Positions 1 to 11,434 of a stretch of 64,000 bases of DNA are shown in pieces. Both the position numbers and the translations under genes were made by a program. Positions within the stretch are counted from its first letter, which is position 1. Each line of letters begins with the position of its first letter. Where the stretch lies: positions 5,208,001 to 5,272,000 of the forward strand of contig NC_026504.1 of NCBI RefSeq assembly GCF_000182925.2, read 5' to 3'. Source of the stretch: Neurospora crassa OR74A (lineage: Eukaryota; Ascomycota; Sordariomycetes; Sordariales; Sordariaceae). The notes under the pieces are model-generated. The model searched no databases and was not told the DNA's origin. It saw nothing but the letters and a program-made list of their open reading frames with translations.

Positions 1-391
1 GATATGCAGGACGGAGCTGGCGAGGACGAGAATGGTGTTGTCTCGGCGGACCACAGGTTGATGACACGACCTAGAGTATGGTTCTTGCTCTGAGGGGCGT
101 GGTTGACTGCGCGGCATCAAATGGCAGCAGAAGTGTGGACTGGAGAGAGGTCGGGTCACGGTACGTGCTAAAATGACGACCGGTCTTCCATTTGACTTTG
201 CCATCATCATGCATTCCTCTGCAGCCGCTCCTTCCGCTTCCACTTCACATGTTGCAATTATTCTGCCTAGTCAATACTGACCGCCTTACCGTAAAGACTC
301 GTGCCATAGTTGGGTTTTAGGTTCCCAGGAAATCAGACATAAACCCACACACATATGCCCGATTCTGTACATTTTATGTCCCCCCAAATAA
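1..391. other. Window edge, no supported gene
   Basis: A minus-strand frame is open from about position 210 to the window edge (about 70 codons). It shows no recognisable motif, so it could be the end of a neighbouring gene or chance. An in-frame TAA at 389-391 directly precedes the next ORF. Confidence 0.4.
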
Positions 392-931
392 ATGGGGGAG
401 TCACGTAACATTGGAGTGTACCGACGGTGCTTTTCTGAGGTCCAACGCATCCCCGAATCCGTCCCCAAAACCACCCGGATTCGATACGTCTGGTTGAACC
501 TCGATCTTGACATGATCGATATTGGAAAGCGGGAACTTCGCGATCTGAAGTTCGTTGCCCCAACTATCAAGCGGCTTAAGTTGAAGCGCGATGAGTTTGG
601 CTACGGCGACGCTACAGCTTTGTATGATTTTGAGAGCTTGGACGAATTTCACATTGTTTGCCCAAGTGACATTGTGCAACGCTCCGCTTGCGTCCTCATG
701 TCATTTTACCATGGCCACTTGCACAAAAAACGCATTATCTTGGTCGACAAAGCCAATGATCACACCATGACTTTGTTTGAATGGGATCGGGAAGCTGAAG
801 AACGCTTCGAGCCGCACCGAGAGAAGTGGGTGGGTCAATTTAATGATGGCAGACCCTGGTGCCGAACTGCCCACATCTACTACGCTACTATGTTCGCGTA
901 TCTTAGGTCTTCAGATAGCCGAAGGCTGTAA
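392..931 (+). CDS. 2EXR-family protein, N-terminally truncated (possible pseudogene)
   Basis: An intact 179-codon frame aligns by eye with residues from about 80 onward of the complete 2EXR protein at 42197-42952. Shared stretches are ESRN(I/L)G(V/L)Y, RYVWLN(L/F)D(L/I)D and a following VKRLK-like segment. The diagnostic N-terminal 2EXR box (FPxLPxELRxxIWE) is absent. An in-frame TAA lies immediately before the ATG, and none of the upstream frames in 1-391 reads as that box. It is therefore either a 5'-truncated pseudogene or a short derivative. 2EXR proteins are a large fungal family of unknown biochemical role. The ORF has normal base composition and no RIP scars, although the AT-rich block begins about 1 kb downstream. 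An upstream exon outside the window cannot be excluded. Confidence 0.55.
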   Translation: MGESRNIGVYRRCFSEVQRIPESVPKTTRIRYVWLNLDLDMIDIGKRELRDLKFVAPTIKRLKLKRDEFGYGDATALYDFESLDEFHIVCPSDIVQRSACVLMSFYHGHLHKKRIILVDKANDHTMTLFEWDREAEERFEPHREKWVGQFNDGRPWCRTAHIYYATMFAYLRSSDSRRL

Positions 932-1645
932 TTTTGAAAGATGTTGAGAAAAAGAACACATACATCAAGTTCACCTTCACGGAATGTAGGTATACTAGGG
1001 GAAAAGACCGGCAGCTACGTCGTGACTGGAATACCAGAGATCAGAATCCTCTACTGCAGGAGCAATATACCGGATTTCCTGCCTCGCGATAGAGTTGATT
1101 CACGAATTTGAGGCCACTTGTATCTATTGTGTTCGTTCTGCGGCAATGAAACCGATAAAGTCCATACCTTTCTAGATCGCGGGACAATCGAGTTCTCATG
1201 ACTTTGACATCTCGCCTCCTACATTGACAGTCACTCACTCCCCCCATCTGCTTTGTCCTTGCTTTTTGCCTGATTGATAAGTACTTTTTACCGTCTTCGG
1301 CAAATCCCACTATTTTGCTCCCAGCGCACATCTCAAGGCGTCGAACATCGATTGATCCGTGGCATGCATTAACAATTCCTCACTGCACTGCATATCGATG
1401 ATCCAAACACGTTTCCCCCCAAGCCATGTATATATGATAACGGCGTACGCACCTACTCAACTGCCATTTCTTTTCTTTTCTTTTCTTTTCTTTTCTCAGT
1501 AAACTCACGCATTCTTATTCTATCTTGACAACTATCGTGAAATTGCATGCTCAGTGAGCCGCGACACAAGGTGATGCGCTGCACCCCGTCTGTTGCCGAA
1601 GGGGGGGCTCGTTCCCACCCCAGGCATGCAAAGTACCAAATCGAT
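932..1645. other. Intergenic, no gene seen
   Basis: No coding pattern is recognisable on either strand. It holds a (TTTTC)n microsatellite at about 1468-1496 and ends at the TTA target duplication of the outer transposon shell. Base composition is normal, so the RIP-affected block has not spread into it. Confidence 0.6.
1468..1496. repeat. (TTTTC)n microsatellite
   Basis: About five tandem TTTTC units. A similar tract occurs at 51614-51650. Confidence 0.9.
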
Positions 1646-1648
1646 TTA

Positions 1649-1674
1649 GGCTGCGTTTGTTCTGGTACGGTTGC
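1649..1674 (+). repeat. Left terminal inverted repeat of Harbinger-like shell
   Basis: 26 bp, identical to the reverse complement of 41249-41274. It is preceded by target duplication TTA at 1646-1648. Confidence 0.9.
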
Positions 1675-1742
1675 TGTATAGAGGAGGTGGTCGTATAGGT
1701 TTATACGGTAAAGCTCGGGCCACCTTTCGAATGCACCGTATA

Positions 1743-1784
1743 CAGCGTAGTGCCAGAAGTCTGTGTGCACGGCCCACTTCCGGA
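1743..1784 (+). repeat. Left TIR of Tc1-type element
   Basis: Inverted match to 3101-3141 with a few transitions. This copy has higher GC than the element interior. Confidence 0.9.
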
Positions 1785-1949
1785 ATCCCACGAACCAAAC
1801 CCCTAGGTTCAATCCCGGTTTTCTCAACGAATAAAAATCGAATAAAAAAGCCAATAGGTCTAATAGAAAGATCTGATTCGTAGCTTCAATATTTAGTATA
1901 CTAACCCCGGGCCCGGCGAACGGCTACCAGCCAACAAGGAACCAACTCT

Positions 1950-3070
1950 ACTAATCGGTCAATAAAATCCTGAGGTACCCTTTCCCAATATTAAATTAAA
2001 GTTCGATAAAAGACTTTAATATTAGCTTTATTATTAGTCAATTCCGAAAGCCTAAGGAATTCTTTTATTAGAATCTTTTTTATCTTTTTCTAAACGTATT
2101 TAATAGGGTTGAGATCTAAATTATAGGCTAGCTAATAAATAATCCAAATCCCGTACTCCTCTAGCTACTCCTTTATATTATTAGTATTATAAATAAGGGC
2201 GTTATCTTATTGAAAAAAGGTCCCTGGAAGATAATTTGGAAGAAGATTATCTTCAAAAACCTTTATATAATTCTAAGAAGTAAAACTATTCCTCTTTACT
2301 TCCGGATTTCTTTCTATTATAATTAAAAATAATTTTCCTCCTTTCTAGATCCTTCCCTAAACTATTGTCTTTAATGTGCACTTCCCGTGGACCTTCAGGT
2401 TCACTTTATTTTTATCCTATTTCTCTTCCGGAAGCTGGAAAATCCATCCGGTACTAGAATTGGGAGTATTTTGGATAATAAATTTATTAGAAAAAGAACC
2501 CTAGAAAAAAAAAGGTGGATTAGAAAAATGGAAAAATAAGAAGGGTAACTACTTTTTACTCTACTTCTATTATTTCTTAGTCTTTATTATTCTATTTTTA
2601 AGAAAAAGAAAACCTTTCCCTTATTCCTTTAAGAGTAAGTTTTATCCTTTTTTAAAATCTCTATTTTCGCCAATAAGCTTTAGGAAGAATCCTCCGAATA
2701 ATATTAATATTAGGGTTTCTAGGGATATAACCTCGTAATTTATTCTAATTTAATTGGAAGCGTCTCTTAAGGCGAAATATTAACCTTCTTATACTTAAAG
2801 GCTTTATTTTCTTTAGCCGGCTACTCCGAAGGCGAAATTTAAAGGTTTAGTAGAATTGGAAGCGTTTAATAGTATTACTAATAGTATTGCGATAGTAGTT
2901 GAATTTTTGAATAATAGCCTTATAGCTATAGCTAGCTATATAAAGGCTATAAATAGCCGCCCGGGATACTTCGCTTAGTTCGCTATTTAGCCGGCGACCC
3001 TTAATTAGAATACCGCTAATTTCGTTTATTTTACTAGTAGTTACGTTAATAAATAAAAAAAAGAAAAAAG
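1950..3070 (-). pseudogene. Tc1-like transposase, broken by RIP
   Basis: Read on the minus strand. An N-terminal helix-turn-helix segment lies near 2850-3000 (GRRLNSELSEVSRAAIYSLY, then a YSYKAI...RNTISNTIKR stretch). The catalytic core contains a DNA(L) motif with its Asp codon at 2204-2206. An NPIKYV motif lies 35 codons downstream, where the family has NPIEHVW. The acidic residue of the DD34E triad is thus a Lys codon (2099-2101, GAA-to-AAA) and the neighbouring His is Tyr (CAC-to-TAC). Both are transitions of the RIP type. In-frame stops at former Gln or Trp codons confirm that it is dead. The first Asp of the triad was not located. Confidence 0.88.
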
Positions 3071-3100
3071 GGGTAATAAATAAAGAAGGTGGTGAAAATT

Positions 3101-3141
3101 CTAGAAGTGGGCCGTGCACACAGACTTCTAGCACCCCACTG
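3101..3141 (-). repeat. Right TIR of Tc1-type element
   Basis: Ends ...CACCCCACTG before the TA at 3142-3143. Inverted partner of 1743-1784. Confidence 0.9.
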
Positions 3142-3171
3142 TAGCTATTTATACCCCCTTTATACGGCTAG

Positions 3172-3402
3172 TGAAATAGCGAGAAAACTATAATAATATT
3201 ACTAATACTACTACAGCTAGTATAAGGACCGTAGTTCTCGGATGTTTGATTAGGTAGAGTAAGGTAGTAAGTAATTTCTAAGCCTTTCTCGGATAGTCAA
3301 GATGGGAGGTATTAAGCTAGATACGATTCATTAGCGTTACGTATCTTATTATGTAGTTTAATGTTCAATTTTCGTTAGAAAGTAAGGATAGTTATCGGAT
3401 CT
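3172..3402 (-). repeat. G3 left LTR, first part
   Basis: Matches 40215 onward (TGAAATAGCGAGAAAACT versus TAAAATAGCGAGAAAACT). It is interrupted by the LINE after the duplicated ATCGGATCT at 3394-3402. Confidence 0.88.
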
Positions 3403-6400
3403 GAAAAATACCGTAAAAAATTGCTTTAAAACCGGAAACGCCAATTTCTAGTCGAGGAGTGCTCCAAAACGAAAACTAATAATAGCAATCGACTTAGGAG
3501 GGTTATTTACATCCCTCACAATATCCTACGACGAGCGTAGCAATAACGTTATATTATTATTACCGATAGCTATCGATAGTAGTATTCGTAGATTCGAAAA
3601 CAGCATCTACAACCCACTTATAGAAATCTCAACATATAACAATCCCGAAGCCGCACTCACTATAAAAACCTCAAATAAAATAGAAGAAGATAATAAAATA
3701 TTAAAGAAATTTATTGTTAGAGCGAACAAATCTATAAACTATAATACCGTTTCAACTAAAGACCGTCGTTAGGCTCAAAAGCTACTTCTCGAATTCGCGA
3801 AGGTACGCATTAAAAAAAGTAGGTCTACGTAATCTAAGGCTAATAAAATTGGAACCAACTAATTTATTACTAGGAAAGATTTTAATAATTTAAAGAAAGA
3901 TATTTTAAAAGAAATTAAAAAAGGCGCTTAAGAAGCGTTAAAGTATTAGGCTAATATTATAATAAAAATTAACCTAAATAAAATCGGTATTACCTTCTAA
4001 TAACTACCTACTATTATTAAGAAATTTATTCCTTCTAACTTCAAATAGTAACTTACTATTAAAAGAATAATAATTACTACTAAATTCGTAAACTATTCGA
4101 ACGAAAATATAAAAATAACCCTAATTACTTACTTAAGTAAGAAGAAACCTAACTTAATAGTTTATATAATTATTAGGATATTAATAACTAGAAATTATAT
4201 AATTATATTTAATAAATTTATATATACTTAATATTAGTAAAACTAAGCGTAGGTTAAAGAAATTTTTAATTCCAATACTTTTATTACTATAAATACCGTA
4301 AATATACTAATTCAAAGCGTACCTTAGGATAGTATTAATAATTATACTATAGCGGAAGTTATTTCAAATATAGTAAAGGAGAGGAACCCGGAGGTATCTA
4401 TTATTAGAATTCAATTATAAAAAAGAAGAGACAGAGAGAATAAAAGCCTACTCCTTATAGAAGTTACTACTATATTAGCAATATACTTCCTCTAAAATAA
4501 CCTCTTTCTTTAGGACGGCGGTATATACCTATACGAACCGTTCTAAACTTCGAATAATATTTAATAATACTTTAAATATTAAGGAATTAAATATATAGTA
4601 AAATTCTATTATTAAAATAATATTTACACCTACTATAGCGAGGCTAAATATAAAGGAGACTACTTCGGTAAAGTAAATTATCTATCTAATAATAATAAAT
4701 TATTCGTTTATTATAAACTATATAGGAAGAAGGGGTATTATACGTATAATTATAAGGAGTACCCTATTCTCCGGAAGGCGATTATAAAGGTATTTATTAT
4801 ATATACTAAAAAGCCGCAAACGTTCGCCCCCCGTAGAAATTTAGTTAGAAAAATATTGGAATTAATAATAGAAATTATAAATAAAGGTATCCTTCTAAAC
4901 GCTCCCCCCAACTCCCGTACTATTACTACCCTAGAAAAATATATAGGAGGAGGCGTAAAGAGGGGACGGCCGAAAAAATTAATCGGTTCGTCCAACCGGC
5001 TAAAGTTTATAATTCTATAAAGTCCAATAAATAAATATTATATATATTTATAAAGTATAAGGGGAAGTTAGTCGTACGGCGGTAATAGCGCCCGTATAAT
5101 TATAACCCCCCCTAAAGAAGCAATACCCTTATCCTCCGCCGAGGGATTAGAAGGAACCCTATCCTAGGGTAATTAATAATTTAATTAAAAATATTTTATT
5201 AGAATATAGGGAAGTCGTATAAAAGGGGAAAACTTCTATTCGAATAAGAGGAGACTTATAATATTGTAGCGATCTAGGAGCCGGGTAAAAATTTAAATAA
5301 AAATATTTATCGTCCTAAAGGCAAAAGGTATTTTAGAGTTAATTATTCGGAAAAAAGAAGGGCAATAATATATATAAATAAGAAATAGAATTTAAAGGAC
5401 TTAAACTTCTAAATTAAAAAGGATTGGACTACAATTATATTTAAAAATTTAAGGGATTTAACAATTATCTATTCTATTTACTCTCCTATCCTTATATAAA
5501 GAACGCCGGAATATTAATAGGGGTTACTACTCTTCGAATTTATTGAGGCCGGACCTCCGGCGGGAAACTTAGTTACTATTAGGGACTTCAATTTTTATTA
5601 TCCTAATTGGAATCTAAAGAATAGGACTAATTTAGGGGCTACTCGCCTCCTTATATAGGTATAACGTTAGAAATTCAATCTATTTACCTCCCGTAGTAAA
5701 TTAATTAAATTTAGGAATATAATATAAGGAAAGAAGGATAGAATAATCGACTATATATAATTATTACCCGGAATTGAAGCCGAATACTAAGGAGTATAAT
5801 GGTATAAATAAACCAATTCGGACTACTACCTTTAAGAAATTTAAATCTAAATAGGAAGAAAAAATAAAAAAGTTGAAGAAGAAGGAGGATATAATTAGAA
5901 TTTTATAAATATAGAGAAGGTAAAGGAGGCGTCGGAAAAATAAATATTAGTTTTAAAAAGGATTAATATAATAGAGGACTTTAAGCTCGCTTTTTATAAA
6001 CTTAATAGAAAATTTATAAATATTATAGAAGAATTCGTCCCGTACTAGAAGAAAGGTTGAAGGAAGAGAGCGAACTAGTAAACGTTAGGATATAAGACAG
6101 TTATAAAAGAAGTGCGGAGGATATATTAGGAGTAATTTAGGTACCGAATAATATTAAATTAAAAGGAATTTATTAAAGCTACAATAAAAAAGAAGAGGAT
6201 TATTATAAAGGCTTAATAAACTATATAATATAATAGCATCGCTAAAGCTTCGAAGAACCTAAATTGATTTTAATTATTTAAATAATAGGCCCGAACCCGA
6301 AGCTACTAATTAATAAATCCGCCTAAACTACTAGCCCTTTAAATTTATAAAAGGGTAATAGAAATCGGAAATTATAATAGTAAGGCCGAAATCCTTACCG

Positions 6401-9400
6401 ACCGCTTTTTCCCGAAGGTAAAAATCCTAACGGATTACTTACCGGATTAAATTAAACTACTAAAGGGTATTAATTTAATAATTATTAGTAACCTAATTAA
6501 TAAAGAGGACGTTTAGGATATATTCTCCCGAATAGCGTTTAATAAGGCCCCTAAGGTCGATTAATACTTAAATAGATTTTTAAAGCTATATAGGCAACCG
6601 TTCTAATAGGCTATAATATACTTAGCATCCGCTAGCCTCCAACTTAGCTACTTCCTATAGCGGTTTAAGGATATAAAAATCATTATTCTTAAGAAGTTTA
6701 AAAAGAGTACCGCTTAATAAAAATTAGCAAGCGTATAAAGACTAATATCGCTACTTAGTAATATAAGAAAAATCTTCGAAATATTTATAATTAAAAGATT
6801 TATACAAGTAATTAAAGAGTTTAACCTTCTACCGGAGGGCTAAATAAGCAACTAAATAAACCGTTCAATAGAGTTTGTAATCCGGGTAATTACTAATATA
6901 GTATATATAGCCTAGAAATTTAATACCGTAATATCCCTTATACTCCTTAATTTAAAAGGAGCATTCGATAGAGTTAATTATAAGTAGCTTCTATATACCC
7001 TATAGGAAATATAGCTCCTAATATAAATTATTAGGTAGGTAGCGAATTTCGTTACTAGGAAGAGAGGTTCCCTCTTCTTCGATAATAAAACGTTCCGTCC
7101 TTATATAATTACCGCCGGTATACCGTAAGGCTCCCCCCTCTCTCTTATTTTATTTATTCTCTTTATTACTTTATTATATTAGAAATTAATAATAATTCTA
7201 AATATAATTACAATTAGTTTTATAAATAATATTAATATTATAATAATAGCCTATACTATTAAAGAAAATTACTAAATATTATAAATAATGTAGGAAGTAT
7301 ATTCGGAATAGGTAGGGGTAAAAGGTATAGAATTCGAAGCGATTAAAATAGAGCTAATACATTTTATATAGACGAGGGTACTAAGGATGGAAACTCTCTA
7401 ATTCGGGGATATTGTATTTTAATTAACGGAATTAATATAATTCCTAGAAGTATAATTAGATTATAAGTTTAATTATAAAATTTATACGGAAGTAGTAAAA
7501 TAAAAAATAATAATTTAAATAAATATATTTATAAAATTAGTAGCGAAAATATAAAGTTACTCCTTTATTCGGATAAGGGAAATATATATTAAATATATTC
7601 GTAATATTATTATATATAGAGTTTTAATATTTTATTAACTAACTAAAATTAATAGGAAATTATAAAAAATTATAATTAGGTTAGCGAAATACTAAACTAA
7701 ATACTTAAAAGTTATTATTAGGGTATATAAAGTTATATTAATAAAAAATTTAAAGATAGAAATATTCTATCCGCCACTCAACTTCTATTTTAATAAAAGG
7801 GTCCGAACCTTCGAAAAAAGGCTCGCCTAGACGGATTAAACCCGGTTCGTACGGGGGATAGTAGCCTAGGTTTTTAATTATATTTAAATATAATAATTAA
7901 AAGGTTGGCTACCTGCCGATAAATTAGAAAGTAGTGTAATTAAGGTAAGATAAGCCGAAGAATAGGCGTTAACGGAGAAACTACTAATAATAGTAGCCGG
8001 TCCCCCCCCGGATTTAGGGACCCTACTACTACTATTATAAATCCTAAAACTAATAACCGCCGACCGGGAGGAATAATTAGAAGATATAACGAATTAAAAA
8101 TAGGTATTGTATTATAATTACTACCTAACGGCGGCAGTAGCGAAATTAGGGCGACGGTACGAATTTACTATTACCAACCTTACTTTTAAATTTAATAAAG
8201 AAGCTATCTAGTAATATATAGTTAATATAAAAAAAAAGAAAGGAAGACGCTAAAAACTAAGAGAAGATAAAGAAGAATTATACCTACTAATTAAAGCGAA
8301 GAATTCCCTCCTTATCTAAATTAAGACGGAGGTTATTAGCTTCTAGGCCTTCCTCTATAGAAAAAAAGTACCGGACGTCCTAATTCTTATTTATACCTAC
8401 GGATTCGAAAAGGAAACCTTCGCTTATATTATTTTAAATTACTTTAATATAAATATTAACTTCTAGGACAACCCGGAAGCCTAGCTATTAATAAAAGAGG
8501 AATTTTGGGAGTTTCTAAACAACGGAATTAAAACTAAAAGAATTTTATTATAAATATTAAAGTTAAGGAAATTAAAAGAATATTAATTAGTAATTAAATT
8601 AAAAGAGGAGTAGCGTAAGGAAATTGTAAAGTATTCTTAAGAATATTAATAATATTAAAATAGAAGGATAGGAGTAGGGACGAAATAATTATACTAATTA
8701 TAGGAACTATTTAAATTATAATTATAGTAAGAACCGAAAAATACTATCTAGCGAACGTTTAATTACACTTAAGAAATTATTCGAATAATTCTATTATATA
8801 AACTTAATTTATAATAACCTTATAATACTATTAAATTTAATTATTATTTATAAGAGGGCGGTTAAGAGTATTAATAATTATAGGGCTATTAGGAATAGAA
8901 TTACTATTATTAAAACCGGAGATTATATAAATAGGAGTAGCGAAACTATTACCGCCGGATACAATATATATAAGAATAATAGTATTACTATTAAAATTAA
9001 ATATAATCCGAATTGGGTTTATAGTACTACCGCCGGAAAAAGAAGGGATACGACTATAACGAACATCTCTTACAATTAATTTATAATAACCCTTCCGCTA
9101 AAAATTAATAATATTATAATTAATGATATAAGGAAGATACTTATAGTTAATAGATAGTTTATTATACTCTAAACGAATATATATATAATAGGTAAAATTG
9201 TTAGTAATACGAACGAAAGCATCTAAATTAAATTCGAACCTATTCTAACTACCTAATACTATAGTAATAGCTACCGCCTAAATAGTATTACAAGCGTTAT
9301 ATAAACCTACAAGAACATCCAATATATATATTTTGTAAATATAAGAGCAGGTAGTATTCTAAATACCGCTGGTTAGAATAGAAGTTAAATAATAATAAAG

Positions 9401-10337
9401 GAAAGGAAATATAGAGAATAAGAAATTTATTAATTACTGAAATAAAATAAATTTTCTTAGTAATAACCTTACGGAAAGTATTAGGAGAGTTAAATTTATC
9501 GCTGCGTAAAATAAAGGCGAAATTTAAAATATAGTAAAAGTAAGGAATTTTACGAATAATACTAATTAAATTAGTATAAGAGCCGAAGAGAACGAAGAAG
9601 GAAGCTATACTAGTTCAAAGGAGGATAACTACTAAAAAAGTTGTAAAGGGTATAAATAAAGAACGTAAGCTCTAGAGGTACGACTATAAGGAATATAGGG
9701 CCTAGGGACGTACTAAGGGAGGGACCCTTTATATTGGAGGTTAAATTAATCGAATTAGAGTAATAACGGCCGGAGGAAACTATTTTATTAGAAGGTATAA
9801 TAAGGAGGAAGGAGAAGAAGGATTAGGAAGGGGCGCTGCGTAGGGGATTATATAAATAAAAGAAGGGGGTCTTTATACTATTACAAATAAATATAAATCT
9901 ATAGAATAATAGAATAAATAATAGGGAAGAGGTATTTATAAATAGGGTAAGGAAATAGAAAAGTAGAGTAATAAATAGGGAAATAAGATAGGGAAGTAGG
10001 AAGAAGGCGGAGGAAAGAGCAATAAAGAATAAAATAAAAAGGTAGTAAAGGAAGCGGTACGCTTAGTCTAATCCTATTCCTATTATCCTTATTATTCTAG
10101 TATTAGGATAACGTAGCGGTGGAAGAGACGAAATTAGTTCGTTGTGGCGGTGGGTAAGAACCGTCATAGCTATAAACGAAGTAGGAGCGGTGTAGAGAAC
10201 TATAACTAAAATAGAGCTAGGGGTTTTTATCCGACGGTGCTTAACACTATACGGTTTTCTCCTCTAGAGAACTGGAGAAGGACCCCATACCAATAAGGCG
10301 CTATAGTTATAACATAGGGAATAAGACTATTATTATT
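3403..10337 (+). mobile_element. LINE (Tad1-like non-LTR retrotransposon), RIP-inactivated
   Basis: It is inserted in the G3 left LTR: ATCGGATCT at 3394-3402 is repeated at 10338-10346 (up to 11 bp, TTATCGGATCT, if the tail is counted). The intact right LTR has no such insert at the matching point. The element is about 6.9 kb, reads on the plus strand and ends in a short (ATT)n tail. An ORF1-like region with a degraded zinc-knuckle-like stretch lies near 4690-4760. ORF2 follows with endonuclease and RT. The Tad1-type assignment rests on domain order and the fungal context. About 1.7 kb after RT (8640-10330) is unassigned. Confidence 0.85.
5240..8600 (+). pseudogene. LINE ORF2: AP endonuclease and reverse transcriptase (degraded)
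   Basis: Endonuclease traces at about 5440-5830 include WNLKNRTNLGATRLL, then IIDYI and a degraded NSDYYL where the family has SDH. RT traces include LKGAFDRVNYK near 6955 (family: KGAFD.V) and AGIP-stop-GSPLSLILF at about 7111-7160, where the stop replaces the invariant Gln of GIPQGSP by CAA-to-TAA. FINNI near 7219-7233 replaces the catalytic F.DD; the two Asp codons are AAT at 7225-7230. These changes are all C-to-T or G-to-A. Neither ORF can be read through. Confidence 0.85.
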
Positions 10338-10346
10338 ATCGGATCT

Positions 10347-10809
10347 TTTAGTATCCTCTTCCTAGAAGTAGATAGAGAAACGAATAAATATTCTTTCGAG
10401 AGGGATAAAGGATTAGTTAATACAATAGGCAAATAGAGGTAGATAATTAGAGATTACTAAAAGAAAATTATTCTTTTTTTCTTTTAAGAATTTAAAATTA
10501 AATGATTAATTATTTAGTATAGCGAAGAATGAATGAATATTGTAATAATTTACTATTTTGCCTTCTGAGGTTTTATATCTTATTTTTCCTTTTTTATTTT
10601 TTTTCTTTTTATTATTCTTATTTTTCTACTTCTTCTAATCTATTATCTTATTAAGTTAGCCCTTTATTCTTTATTTTTCGTCTATACTAATTATTTAGAT
10701 TTATTTAATTTAGAAAGTATATCTTCTAATCTAGTATCCTTACTAAAAATTCGAAAAAAAATTACTATAGAAAATTAATATATATATTTTTATATACTAC
10801 TCCAAATCA
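10347..10809 (-). repeat. G3 left LTR, second part
   Basis: Resumes at TTTAGTATCCTCTTCCTAGA and matches about 40450-40908, ending in CCAAATCA. It is more heavily mutated than the right LTR. Confidence 0.88.
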
Positions 10810-11168
10810 AATCTTCCCTTTAAGTCTACGATAAATCCCCTAAATAGATTTATTATAATATATATATATATATATAATTAGCGTCCCCCTCTGTTATTTC
10901 TATTCTCTCTATACCCCTTCTTACCTTTATAAATTAAATTCTTTTCTTTAATACTTTAAATAAGGAAACGATTATTTATATTTCTAATAATATTGTCCTA
11001 GGTTATTCTAATAAATATTTAAGGTCCTTTTAACTTTAAATAAATATTTAAATCGAACCTTTTTTTAAATTCTATTAGAATTTAGGTAGGATTATTTAGA
11101 TTATAATTAGGAAGGCTAGCTAAATTACGTTCTATATAACGAATAAGATAAATTAAAGAGTTTACTAT

Positions 11169-11434
11169 TAATACCGGAACGGTATCGCTGGTGTCATTAC
11201 ATGTCAGATCACCTGACTGGATAGCCCAGTCGGTCGGGTTCAATTGAAGGAACCGCTCCCACGGGAGCCCGCCCACGGATGTAGGTCTGTAAATTAAATA
11301 AGGCTTACGTACCTTTAAAGTTAATCGACCGCACGCAAGCTTCCTGCTCTGATCCTTTCCTGGATCATCACTTTACACATATTTAATTAAAATATATATT
11401 ATTACAACGTTCAAATACCCTCTCAACGGTATTA
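11169..11434 (+). repeat. G1 5' LTR
   Basis: 266 bp. Differs from 19631-19896 only by C/T and G/A changes. The central segment at about 11232-11282 is identical in both copies. Confidence 0.93.

Larger units (their letters stand above)
1743..3141 (-). mobile_element. Tc1-type DNA transposon (DD34E), RIP-inactivated
   Basis: This 1399-bp unit is bounded by inverted repeats of about 40 bp: 1743-1784 on the left and about 3101-3141 on the right. Both begin CAG(T/C)G and share AGAAGTCTGTGTGCACGG. It sits between TA dinucleotides (1741-1742 and 3142-3143), the hallmark Tc1/mariner target duplication. The minus strand carries a decayed Tc1-like transposase. Length, repeats and duplication all agree with a complete copy. 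It interrupts the left arm of the Harbinger-like shell. Confidence 0.92.
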